Assembly (NCBI GenBank): GCA_023423675.1
Contig: JAFAFD010000153.1
Coordinates: 1 to 17,439 of the forward strand
Origin: Pseudomonadota bacterium
GTDB taxonomy: Bacteria > Pseudomonadota > Gammaproteobacteria > Xanthomonadales > Xanthomonadaceae
Direction: 5' to 3'
Length of the DNA stretch: 17,439 bases
The position numbers and the translations under genes are program-made. The stretch's first letter is position 1. Every line of letters begins with the position of its first letter. The notes below the pieces were generated by a model that saw only the letters and a list, made by a program, of their open reading frames with translations, searched no databases and was not told the DNA's origin. Shown one piece after another: positions 5,567 to 12,222 of the stretch.

Positions 5567-6244
5567 TCAGCCGCATTCCAGCAGATGGCGGATGCGGAAC
5601 AGCTCGCCATCGCTGTGGATGCCCAGCTTCTGGTAGGCGGCTTTCTTCTGCGTGCTGATGGTGCTGGCCGAGCGTTGGAAGCGCCGCGCCACTTCACCGG
5701 TGCTGCAGCCCTGCAGCACCAGCCGCAGCACTTCGCGTTCACGCCGGCTGAGCGGCGTCAGCGCCAGCGCCGGGGCGCGCCGCGTACGCGAACGATTGAG
5801 CTGCGTGCGCAGCTCCGGCGGCACGAAGCGGCCACCGCGGGACACCGTATCCAGCGCGCGCAGCAGCATCTCCGGCGACGTCGCCTTGGACAGGAAGCCG
5901 CGCGCACCGGCCTGCATGGCCGTGGCCACTGTGCTGGCATTGCAGTGCGCCGACAGCACCAGCACTGGCAGGCGCGGCCAGCGCTGCGCCAGTTCGCGCA
6001 GCAGCGCCAGGCCATCGCCGAGGTCACCCAGCGGCAACGCATCGATCACCAGCAGATCCACTGCGTGCGGGTCCTGCTGCAGCAGCGACAGCAGCTCGGC
6101 TTCTTCGGCGTAGCTGGCACAGACCTGGACGCCGCTGTGCTGCCTCAACACCACTTCCACACCCAGCCGCAGGACCGGATGCGGATCCAGCAACGCCAGC
6201 CGGCGCGGCCGATCGGGGAGCAGGGGAGGAAGCGCAGGTGACAT
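5567..6244 (-). CDS. RcsB-like response regulator (receiver plus LuxR helix-turn-helix)
   Basis: The 225-residue product has an N-terminal receiver domain (about 14-130) and a C-terminal LuxR/FixJ-type helix-turn-helix (about 162-222). The likely phosphoacceptor is Asp68 in VIDALPLGD, with Ser98 and Lys120 in the usual switch places. The acidic pocket is unusual: the standard Asp-Asp before HP is Asp20-Pro21 (LLDPHPVLRLG). The DNA-binding helices (LTPLSRREREVLRLVLQG, then RSASTISTQKKAAYQKLGI) resemble RcsB, whose TISSQKKSAMMKLG is nearly the same. No histidine kinase or phosphorelay gene is nearby, so it is an orphan here. The start ATG has AGGA upstream, buried in an 8-bp hairpin. Targets are unknown. 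The adjacent Ax21 gene is transcribed the same way but is separated from it by a terminator. Confidence 0.9.
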   Translation of the reverse strand: MSPALPPLLPDRPRRLALLDPHPVLRLGVEVVLRQHSGVQVCASYAEEAELLSLLQQDPHAVDLLVIDALPLGDLGDGLALLRELAQRWPRLPVLVLSAHCNASTVATAMQAGARGFLSKATSPEMLLRALDTVSRGGRFVPPELRTQLNRSRTRRAPALALTPLSRREREVLRLVLQGCSTGEVARRFQRSASTISTQKKAAYQKLGIHSDGELFRIRHLLECG

Positions 6245-6251
6245 TGCGGCG

Positions 6252-6270
6252 GGTCCTGTTGGACAGGACC
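6252..6270 (-). promoter_or_regulatory. Hairpin covering the ribosome-binding site of the RcsB-like gene
   Basis: GGTCCTGT-TGG-ACAGGACC is a perfect 8-bp stem with a 3-nt loop. On the mRNA its 3' arm reads ACAGGACC and includes the AGGA that serves the start codon 9 nt further on. A folded stem would hide the ribosome-binding site. The same sequence is also a DNA palindrome, so a repressor site is an alternative reading. Confidence 0.5.
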
Positions 6271-6324
6271 GTCATCCTGGGACCGCCTCACCAGCAGCGG
6301 AATCCAATTTCTTGCAATGCAGCA

Positions 6325-6353
6325 AACGACATAGTGCGCAGTCACCTGTCGTT
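6325..6353. promoter_or_regulatory. Inverted repeat AACGACA-N15-TGTCGTT upstream of the RcsB-like gene
   Basis: Perfect 7-bp arms lie about 80-110 bp upstream of the RcsB-like ATG, with a palindromic TGCGCA between them. Two-helical-turn centre spacing fits a dimeric regulator. It sits between the Ax21 terminator hairpin and the regulator gene and so most likely acts on the regulator. The binding protein is unknown; autoregulation is possible. Confidence 0.4.
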
Positions 6354-6370
6354 CCGCTTTGTCAGAACGC

Positions 6371-6397
6371 AACAGGCCCGGCAATGCCGGGCCTGTT
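6371..6397 (-). terminator. Stem-loop terminator after ax21
   Basis: AACAGGCCCGGC-AAT-GCCGGGCCTGTT is a perfect 12-bp, GC-rich stem with a 3-nt loop, 36 bp past the ax21 stop. Only a weak T-content follows on the minus strand (GCGTTCTGAC), so it is a strong structure but not a textbook intrinsic terminator. It separates ax21 from the downstream response-regulator gene. Confidence 0.65.
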
Positions 6398-6433
6398 GGT
6401 GCATCTCCAGCGCGCGGACGCGCCGTGCAGCAG

Positions 6434-7006
6434 TTACCAGCTGAAGCGCGGGCCGACGGTGTATTCCTTGTCGCCGTGGCGGTTCATCTTCAGCTCGCCG
6501 TTCAGGCCCCAGTTCTGGTTGAGCTTGACCTGGCCACCCAGGCGGCCGTACCACTGGCCGTCCAGATCCACGCCGTGCTTCTTCGAATAATCTTCGTAAC
6601 CAACCAGGCCGTAGACTTCGGCGTGCGGACCGAAGGCGGTGCGGATACCGGCTTCAGCGCTGTAGCCATTGAGATCCAGGCCGTGCTTCTGGTCGAACTT
6701 CTGGTAGGCGACGCGGGCAACGAAGTCGCTCGACGGAGCGATTTCGACGTTGTAGCCGGCACCGACCTTCCACTGGTCGACCTTGATGTTGGTGTGGTCG
6801 ACTTCCTGGCGGCTGTACTCACCGAAGGCATGGAAGTTCGGCAGGAAGCCGTAGGAACCCTTGACGCCCCAACCGTCGGCCTTGACTCCATCAACGTCGG
6901 TCTTGGCGTAGTCGGCTTCAGCGTAGTTGTAGGACAAGTTCTCGGCGGCCGAGGCAGTGAACGGCAGGGCAGCGGCCAGCGCCAGGGCAATCAGCGAATT
7001 CTTCAT
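6434..7006 (-). CDS. ax21: Ax21-family outer-membrane protein
   Basis: The 190-residue protein has a signal peptide (MKNSLIALALAAALPFTASA, cleavage after residue 20). The mature N-terminus AENLSYNYAEADY is the signature of Ax21 in Xanthomonas and Stenotrophomonas. The rest has alternating strand pattern rich in Tyr, Gly and charged residues (WKVGAGYNVEIA, YGLVGYEDYSK) and ends VGPRFSW, a C-terminal aromatic typical of outer-membrane barrels. A small beta-barrel is inferred. Ax21 was proposed as a quorum-sensing signal and XA21 ligand, but key reports were retracted, so only the outer-membrane assignment is safe. The ATG is preceded by AAAGG at a suitable distance. A hairpin follows the gene. 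The upstream region (7007-7150) is AT-rich for this genome, as expected for a strongly expressed gene. Confidence 0.92.
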   Translation of the reverse strand: MKNSLIALALAAALPFTASAAENLSYNYAEADYAKTDVDGVKADGWGVKGSYGFLPNFHAFGEYSRQEVDHTNIKVDQWKVGAGYNVEIAPSSDFVARVAYQKFDQKHGLDLNGYSAEAGIRTAFGPHAEVYGLVGYEDYSKKHGVDLDGQWYGRLGGQVKLNQNWGLNGELKMNRHGDKEYTVGPRFSW

Positions 7007-7255
7007 GGGGGTACACCTTTACTTTCTTATGTTGTGCAGCAGCGCCAGGGCGCCATCGCATCGGGAATGTAAATTCTCCGTTATTCGCCACAACGCACCC
7101 TGAAAACAGCGACTTTCGCATTACTGAATTTTTTGGCTTGATTCAGGCACTCTCAGGCATACGCGCGTGGTGCGCGGACGCAGCTCTGGCGTGATCGCAG
7201 CGTGTTCACTGCACCGTTGTCGATTTCCCTCACGCCGGTTCGTCGGGTCATTGAA

Positions 7256-7276
7256 GGCCGTGCATGTGGCACGGCC
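7256..7276 (+). promoter_or_regulatory. 8-bp hairpin just upstream of the ybaA ribosome-binding site
   Basis: GGCCGTGC-ATGTG-GCACGGCC is a perfect 8-bp stem with a 5-nt loop. It ends 6 nt before the Shine-Dalgarno GGAGG (7283-7287). It leaves the SD free, so it may stabilise the mRNA 5' end rather than block translation. No clear promoter could be placed between it and ax21. Confidence 0.4.
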
Positions 7277-7293
7277 CACCTCGGAGGCAAGCG

Positions 7294-7653
7294 ATGAGTT
7301 ACATCGATGGTTTCGTCCTGGCGGTGCCCACCGCCAACAAGGAAAAATTCCTCGCCCACGCGCGCAGCGGCGACGTGGTGTTCATCGAATACGGTGCCCT
7401 GCGCGTGGTCGAGTGCTGGGGCGATGACGTGCCGCACGGCAAGACCACCGACTTCTTCGGCGCGGTGAAGGCCACGCCGGATGAAACGGTGGTGTTCTCC
7501 TGGATCGAGTGGCCAGACAAGGCCACCCGCGATGCCGGCATGAAAAAGATGATGGAAGACCCGCGGCTGGACCCGGCGCAGAATCCGATGCCGTTCGACG
7601 GTGCGCGGATGATCTACGGTGGCTTCGTTCCGATCTACGAATTGACCGCCTGA
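7294..7653 (+). CDS. ybaA: YbaA-type DUF1428 protein
   Basis: The 119-residue product starts MSYIDGFVLAVPTANKEKF and carries GALRVVECWGDDVP, FSWIEWPDK, ARDAG-like and MPFDGARMIYGGF stretches that follow E. coli YbaA almost end to end. These proteins have a dimeric alpha-beta barrel (ferredoxin-like) fold. Their biochemical role is not established. The ATG at 7294 was chosen over an upstream ATG at 7264 because it matches the family start and has GGAGG six nt upstream. The gene is monocistronic, divergent from ax21 and convergent with the next gene (30-bp gap). Confidence 0.92.
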   Translation: MSYIDGFVLAVPTANKEKFLAHARSGDVVFIEYGALRVVECWGDDVPHGKTTDFFGAVKATPDETVVFSWIEWPDKATRDAGMKKMMEDPRLDPAQNPMPFDGARMIYGGFVPIYELTA

Positions 7654-7683
7654 GTAACGATGCCCCGGGCCGGGCGCGCGCGC

Positions 7684-8373
7684 TCAGCGCGCGTCCGTGT
7701 CCTCACTGCCCGCCGCATGGCCGGCGCCCAGTGCGGCGCCGGCACCCAGGCCCAGGCCACCCATGCCGCCGCCCATGCCCCCTCCTCCACCGCCGCCGCG
7801 GCCGCCCTTGGCATCGCCGTCGTTGCGCGCCTTGCCGCTGCCACCACCGCTGCCACCGGGCCGGGTCGGCCCCTGCGGCGGAATGCGCAGATCGCTTGGG
7901 ATGGGTGCGAGGTCGAGGGCTTCGCGAACGAAGTCACGCAGCGACACCACCAGCTCGTGGGTGTGCACCGGCCGGCCGTGTGCCAGTTCCTCGGCCGCGC
8001 GCGCAGCCAGGCGCACCTGTTCGTCGGTGCCCAGCAGCAGGATGTCCGACAAGGCCGCTTCCACGGCATCGCGGATGCGCCGGGCGCGGTCCGAACCGGG
8101 CTCGGCGATGCCCTGCTCGGCTTCGCGCTGGCGCAGGTCGCGGCGATGGGTGGGGTCCACGCCCAGCTCACCGGTGAACAAACCGCCCAGGGTCTTGTAG
8201 GCCGCCATCAGCGTGCGCAGGCGTTCGTTGATCTGCCGGTTCTCGCGCTCGCGGCGCTGCTGCAGGGTCTGCATCACCAGCAGGCGGATACCCACGCCCA
8301 GCAGGGTGATGAGGACCAGGCCGGCCAGGGTGGAGAGCACGCCCTGCCAGGAACTGAAATCGATACCGCGCAT
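7684..8373 (-). CDS. Membrane-anchored protein with Gly-rich tail, unknown function
   Basis: No family is recognised. From the ATG at 8373 (GGAG eight nt upstream) the 229-residue protein has one N-terminal membrane helix (about residues 11-34). A highly charged helical region follows (QQRRERENRQINERLRTL, about 38-55), then a mostly helical domain to about 160. The C-terminus is low in complexity: Pro/Gly-rich at 165-180, then a Gly/Met run (GGGGGGGMGGGMGG at about 193-206), ending in an acidic AGSEDTDAR. A single-pass inner-membrane protein with a cytoplasmic domain is inferred. An ATG 30 nt upstream is possible but has a weaker SD. It lies downstream of the H1-like gene on the same strand, with a hairpin between them, so it is probably transcribed separately. 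Confidence 0.75.
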   Translation of the reverse strand: MRGIDFSSWQGVLSTLAGLVLITLLGVGIRLLVMQTLQQRRERENRQINERLRTLMAAYKTLGGLFTGELGVDPTHRRDLRQREAEQGIAEPGSDRARRIRDAVEAALSDILLLGTDEQVRLAARAAEELAHGRPVHTHELVVSLRDFVREALDLAPIPSDLRIPPQGPTRPGGSGGGSGKARNDGDAKGGRGGGGGGGMGGGMGGLGLGAGAALGAGHAAGSEDTDAR

Positions 8374-8433
8374 GCCCGGGACTCCAGCGGGAAGAACCTG
8401 CATCTTGCCGCAAAGCCCGCCCCTGAAATGCGA

Positions 8434-8466
8434 AAGGCCCTCCCGCCCGGGGGGCGGAAGGGCCTT
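8434..8466 (-). terminator. Terminator hairpin after the H1-like gene
   Basis: A 15-bp stem with a single C-A mismatch and a 3-nt loop (8434-8448 with 8452-8466) begins 15 bp past the H1-like stop. On the minus strand the stem is followed by TTTCGCATTTC, a modest T-tract. This is the best intrinsic terminator in the window. Confidence 0.7.
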
Positions 8467-8480
8467 CTGTCACCGCGCGA

Positions 8481-9398
8481 TTACTTGCGCTTGGCGACCT
8501 TGCGCACGGCCTTGGCCGGAGCCTTCTTGGCAGCGGCCTTCCTGGCGACGACCTTCTTGGCCGGTGCCTTCTTGGCGGCAACCTTCTTCAGCGGCGCAGC
8601 CTTCTTGGCGACGGCGACCTTCTTGCCGACAACCTTCTTGCCGACAACCTTCTTGGCAGCAGCGGTCTTCCTGGTGGCAACCTTCTTGGTGGCTGCAACC
8701 TTCTTGCCGACGACCTTCTTGGGAGCGGCGGTCTTCTTGGTGGCGACCTTCTTGGTGGTGGCAACCTTCTTGCCGACAACCTTCTTCGCAGCCACGGCCT
8801 TCTTGCCGGCAACCTTCTTGGCGGCGACGGTCTTCTTGGCCACGGCCTTCTTGGCGGTGGCGACCTTCTTGCCGACAACCTTCTTGCCGACAACCTTCTT
8901 GGCGGCCGCGGTCTTCTTGGCAACGGTCTTCTTGGCGACGGCAGCCTTCTTGGTGGCGGCCTTCTTCACGGTGGCGACCTTCTTGCCGGCAGCCTTGGTG
9001 GCGGCCTTGGTGGTCTTCTTCGCCGCAGCGGCCTTCTTGGTCACGGCTTTGCCGGCAGCAGCATTCTTCTTGGCCACTGCCTTCTTCAGGGCAGCGGCTT
9101 CGGCCTTGGCGTTCTTCTTGGCCGTTTCCAGCTTCTGCTTGGCCTTGGCGACGGTCTTGCCGACCGACTTGGCAGCCTTGTCGGCCTTCTTGGCAACGGT
9201 CTTCTCGACCTTGGCCACGGCCTTCTTGGCCTTGGCAACGCGGGTACCGGCAGCCTTGGTGGCGCGCTTGACGGTCTTCTTGACCGACTTCACGGCGTCT
9301 TCGGCGGCGTGGGCGATGGTCTCGCCAACGTTGGCGGCGGCTTCTTTAACGTTCTCGACGGCGTCGGTCACGACCGACACACCATTACCGTTGCTCAT
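8481..9398 (-). CDS. Histone H1-like Lys/Ala-rich DNA-binding protein (HctB/AlgP type)
   Basis: The 305-residue protein has a mixed N-terminus of about 35 residues ([20 protein letters not shown]), with helical, partly acidic character. A very basic tail made almost only of Lys, Ala, Val, Thr and Gly follows, ending [10 protein letters not shown]. From about residue 152 to 262 Lys pairs recur after alternating 6- and 5-residue units such as [11 protein letters not shown], giving an 11-residue period. Such tails resemble eukaryotic H1, chlamydial HctB and Pseudomonas AlgP, so nucleoid binding and compaction are inferred. The ATG at 9398 has AGGAGGG four nt upstream; a longer in-frame start at 9458 lacks support. 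Strong G/C codon choice makes long antisense frames through the repeat. Confidence 0.88.
   Translation of the reverse strand: MSNGNGVSVVTDAVENVKEAAANVGETIAHAAEDAVKSVKKTVKRATKAAGTRVAKAKKAVAKVEKTVAKKADKAAKSVGKTVAKAKQKLETAKKNAKAEAAALKKAVAKKNAAAGKAVTKKAAAAKKTTKAATKAAGKKVATVKKAATKKAAVAKKTVAKKTAAAKKVVGKKVVGKKVATAKKAVAKKTVAAKKVAGKKAVAAKKVVGKKVATTKKVATKKTAAPKKVVGKKVAATKKVATRKTAAAKKVVGKKVVGKKVAVAKKAAPLKKVAAKKAPAKKVVARKAAAKKAPAKAVRKVAKRK
8613..8903. repeat. 45-bp perfect direct repeats within the H1-like gene
   Basis: The stretch at 8613-8657 recurs without change at 8859-8903 and encodes a doubled VVGKK unit in both places. The copies are 246 bp apart, exactly 82 codons, so recombination between them would remove or add 82 residues in frame. 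The region between is itself made of related 33-bp units. Confidence 0.8.
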
Positions 9399-9845
9399 GT
9401 TGCCCTCCTGGGGGCCTGGATTGTCAAAACGGGGCGATGCTATACCGACATTGTCCATCGTGGAACGGGGCGCACATATTCAATCGCACCGGATGCGACG
9501 GACCTGGTGTAGGCAGACACCAACGCCGGACCGAGCTGCATTCAGAAAACCCCTTTATTCAAGTGCTGCGCGATGATGGGCGTGTGTTCGCGCCCCGCCT
9601 GCGGGCTTCTCCGCATCGCGGACCAACAAGCTGCGTGCCAAGCGGCATCGCAACGTCAGGATGCGCCGAACTGCGCAAGTATCGGAACGTGTCGGCACGC
9701 GGCGGAGGCACGCCTGCAGGGTCGACATGCGCGTCGCGAGCCTGTCTTTTTTCATGGGCCATTTATCCGGACCGCGACACACTCATTCAGCTTGTTCTAC
9801 CGTATAGCCCTACGGCCCCACTCCACCGCCTGCGAACCGACTCCC
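9399..9845. other. 447-bp intergenic region between the H1-like gene and degQ
   Basis: This is the largest gene-free stretch in the window, lying between divergent genes, so it must hold both promoters. The H1-like side shows only its Shine-Dalgarno (complement of 9403-9409) and a TATACC/GGTATA segment at 9440-9445 that could be a -10 on either strand. On the plus strand it has an upstream TG, as in extended -10 sites. On the degQ side a GTATAG lies about 38 nt before the ATG without a convincing -35. No protein-like frame, tRNA or clear terminator was seen. A small RNA cannot be excluded. Confidence 0.4.
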
Positions 9846-11279
9846 ATGCGACCGCTTCCCACCCTGCTCACGCTCGCAATCGCTGCTGCCTTCGGCGGCT
9901 TCGTCGCCACCGGCATCAACGCCCATCTGGACAACCGCGCCGATGCGGCGCCGCTGCCCGCCGCGCTGCCGACCAGTGCCGCGTTGCCGGCCGCAGTGGC
10001 CGGGCAGGCCGTGCCGTCGCTGGCACCGATGCTGGAAAAGGCCATGCCGGCCGTGGTCAGCGTCAACACCAAGCAGGTGGTGCGGGTCCGCAATCCGTTC
10101 TTCAACGACCCGTTCTTCCGCCGCCTGTTCCCCGATGTGCCGCAGGAACGCATCAACGAATCGCTCGGTTCGGGCGTCATCATCGACGCAAGCGAAGGCC
10201 TGGTGCTGACCAACCACCACGTCATCGACAACGCCGACGACGTGCAGGTGACCTTGGCCGACGGGCGCACGGTGAAGGCTGAGTTCCTCGGCTCGGACCG
10301 CGATACCGACATCGCCCTGATCCGCATCCCGGCGCAGAACCTCACCGACATCAAGCTCGGCAACAGCGACCAGCTGCGGGTGGGCGACTTCGTCGTGGCC
10401 ATCGGCAACCCGTTCGGTTTCAGCCAGACGGTGACCTCGGGCATCGTCTCGGCAGTGGGCCGCACCGGCATCCGCGGCCTCGGCTACCAGAACTTCATCC
10501 AGACCGATGCGTCGATCAACCCGGGCAATTCCGGCGGCGCGCTGGTCAACCTGCAGGGCCAGCTTGTCGGCATCAACACCGCCAGCTTCAATCCGCAGGG
10601 CAGCATGGCCGGCAACATCGGCCTGGGCCTGGCCATTCCTTCCAACCTGGCGCGCAGCGTGGTCGACCAGCTGGTCAAGCATGGCGTGGTGGTGCGCGGC
10701 ACGCTGGGCGTGGAAGCGCAGAACCTGAGCGCGCAGATCGCGCAGGGCCTGGGCCTGGGTGAAACGCGCGGTGCGCTGATCACCCGCGTGCTGGCCGGTT
10801 CGGCCGCCGCTGCCGCCGGGCTGAAGCCGGGCGACGTGGTGGTGTCGGCCAACGGCCAGCGCGTGGACAGCGCCGAAGCCCTGCACAACGTCGAAGGCCT
10901 GGCGGCGGTCGGCAGCGTGCTGGCGCTGGATGTACGCCGCGAAGGCAAGGCGGTGCAGGTCAAGGCCACGCTGAAGGAACAGGCACGCTCGGTGACCGGC
11001 GACAGCCTGGACCCGCGCCTGACCGGCGCCACCTTCACCGACCTGCCCGAGTCGCTGCGCCAGTCCGGCGTGGGCGGCGTGCTGGTCAGCGAGGTCAAGC
11101 GCGGCAGCCGCGCGGCCAGCAACGGCCTGCAGCAGGGCGACATCATCAGCGAGGCCACGGTGGGCGAATTTGCCGACCTGGCCAGCTGGCGTGCCAACTT
11201 CCAGCAGCGCCCGGCCAACCTGGTGCTGCGCATCCTGCGCAACAATGGCCAGCAGCAGGGCCAGCTGGTGATGCGCTGA
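9846..11279 (+). CDS. degQ: Do-family periplasmic serine endoprotease (DegQ/DegP type)
   Basis: The 477-residue HtrA protease has an N-terminal hydrophobic export segment (MRPLPTLLTLAIAAAFGGFV) and an Ala/Pro-rich linker. The trypsin-like domain (about 60-280) contains the catalytic triad His125 (TNHHVIDNADD), Asp155 (DTDIALIRI) and Ser229 (NPGNSGGALVN). Two PDZ domains follow (about 283-375 and 395-470). The LA loop, with NPFFNDPFFRRLF, is short and closer to DegQ than to DegP. It degrades or refolds damaged envelope proteins in the periplasm. The ATG at 9846 is chosen for the export signal; no Shine-Dalgarno is evident, and the frame stays open upstream without likeness. No sigma-E-type promoter was found by eye. 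The next gene begins 101 bp downstream. Confidence 0.95.
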   Translation: MRPLPTLLTLAIAAAFGGFVATGINAHLDNRADAAPLPAALPTSAALPAAVAGQAVPSLAPMLEKAMPAVVSVNTKQVVRVRNPFFNDPFFRRLFPDVPQERINESLGSGVIIDASEGLVLTNHHVIDNADDVQVTLADGRTVKAEFLGSDRDTDIALIRIPAQNLTDIKLGNSDQLRVGDFVVAIGNPFGFSQTVTSGIVSAVGRTGIRGLGYQNFIQTDASINPGNSGGALVNLQGQLVGINTASFNPQGSMAGNIGLGLAIPSNLARSVVDQLVKHGVVVRGTLGVEAQNLSAQIAQGLGLGETRGALITRVLAGSAAAAAGLKPGDVVVSANGQRVDSAEALHNVEGLAAVGSVLALDVRREGKAVQVKATLKEQARSVTGDSLDPRLTGATFTDLPESLRQSGVGGVLVSEVKRGSRAASNGLQQGDIISEATVGEFADLASWRANFQQRPANLVLRILRNNGQQQGQLVMR

Positions 11280-11380
11280 TCGCCCCGCCGTAACACCCCC
11301 TATACCCGGCCGGTGCTATTGCTGTACGTCCCATCGGCCGAACCCTTCGTTCGTCCCCCCATCGCAACAGGAGTGATTCG

Positions 11381-11743
11381 ATGAGCCCCACCAATACCGA
11401 GAACCTGAAGGAACACCTGGGTGAAGCCGGTTCCCACCTGAAGCAGGCCGCCAGTGCTGCCGGCGGTGCGATCAAGGGCGCTTCCGGTGCTGCGACCGAC
11501 GAACTGCGCATCGGCAAGGCCAACGTCAAGGCCGAACTGTCCGACAGCGCGCTGTCCGGCCTGGCCGCCGCTGAATTCGGCGGTGCCGCTGCCAAGGAAC
11601 AGGTCGATGCACTGATGGACAAGGGCAAGGACCTGGTCGACAGCGCCGCCGAGCTGATCCGTGAGCGTCCGCTGGCGTCGTTCGGCGTGGCCTTCGCCGC
11701 CGGCTGGCTGATCGCCAAGCTGGCCAGCAGCAGCGACAAGTAA
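11381..11743 (+). CDS. ElaB/YqjD/DUF883-type membrane-anchored protein
   Basis: The 120-residue protein has a long amphipathic Ala-rich helical region (about 8-92) and a C-terminal tail anchor. The RERP motif at 94-97 is followed by a membrane helix (LASFGVAFAAGWLIAKL, about 98-114) and a short charged end. This architecture is typical of ElaB/YqjD. E. coli YqjD is an inner-membrane protein that binds ribosomes in stationary phase; the same role here is inferred. A good AGGAG lies seven nt before the ATG. It is the first gene of a tight three-gene set in the same order as E. coli yqjD-yqjE, with the second gene 8 bp downstream. Confidence 0.85.
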   Translation: MSPTNTENLKEHLGEAGSHLKQAASAAGGAIKGASGAATDELRIGKANVKAELSDSALSGLAAAEFGGAAAKEQVDALMDKGKDLVDSAAELIRERPLASFGVAFAAGWLIAKLASSSDK

Positions 11744-11751
11744 GCTGCGGC

Positions 11752-12222
11752 GTGAGCGAAGAGACCACGCAAGCACCCGATCCGGCGGCCACCCCGCCGC
11801 TGGACGAGAGCATCCGCCAGGTCGGCGCGGCCGGTAAGGCCGCCGCCGATTCGGCGAAGCATTCGCTGCGTTCGCTGCGGCGGTTGGCTTCGGCCGACTT
11901 CGCCCTGGCCCGCAGCGCATTCGGCCGCGCCCTGGCCTGGGCCGGGGTCGGCATCGTGTTCGGTGCCTCGGCCTGGCTGCTGATGGCCGCCACCCTCATC
12001 GCCCTGCTGCAGAGCTGGGGCCTGAGCTGGCTGCAGGCCCTGCTGATCACCTCGCTGCTCAGCCTGGCCGTCACCGGCTACGCCATCTGGCGGGTGTCCT
12101 ACTTCTTCCACCACACCGGCATGCACGCCACGCGGCGCCAGTTGTCGAAGTTGGGCCTGTTCGACGAGCCCAGCGAAGACGACCCCGATGCCGATGTGCA
12201 GATTCCGGAGGGCAAGCCATGA
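11752..12222 (+). CDS. YqjE-like protein (phage holin superfamily III)
   Basis: The 156-residue protein has a Pro/Ala-rich acidic N-terminus (about 1-20) and a basic amphipathic helix (about 36-60). Two membrane helices follow (about 62-86 and 94-114), separated by a SWGLSW turn, and then a hydrophilic acidic tail. This matches the YqjE/DUF1469 family, which is named after phage holins but is chromosomal. No phage genes are nearby, so cell lysis is not suggested. The GTG start follows the preceding stop by 8 bp with no strong Shine-Dalgarno, implying translational coupling. It overlaps the next gene by ATGA. Confidence 0.82.
   Translation: MSEETTQAPDPAATPPLDESIRQVGAAGKAAADSAKHSLRSLRRLASADFALARSAFGRALAWAGVGIVFGASAWLLMAATLIALLQSWGLSWLQALLITSLLSLAVTGYAIWRVSYFFHHTGMHATRRQLSKLGLFDEPSEDDPDADVQIPEGKP

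Noticed and set aside
8481..9398. Possible tandem-repeat artefact or pseudogene
   Set aside because: The frame is intact over 305 codons with start signals and a terminator, and the composition matches known bacterial H1-like proteins.
7660..9576. 638-residue frame with [16 protein letters not shown] repeats, resembling a repetitive membrane or cell-wall protein
   Set aside because: The pattern is simply the complement of the Lys/Ala repeat of the H1-like gene, which has a proper Shine-Dalgarno, start and terminator.
9684..9720. Possible sigma-E promoter for degQ (GGAAC at 9684-9688)
   Set aside because: No TCTGA-like -10 lies at the required 16-17 nt spacing, and the site is about 150 bp from the start.
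11752..12222. Phage holin indicating a prophage
   Set aside because: The protein fits the chromosomal YqjE family, lies in a yqjD-like operon and has no phage genes around it.
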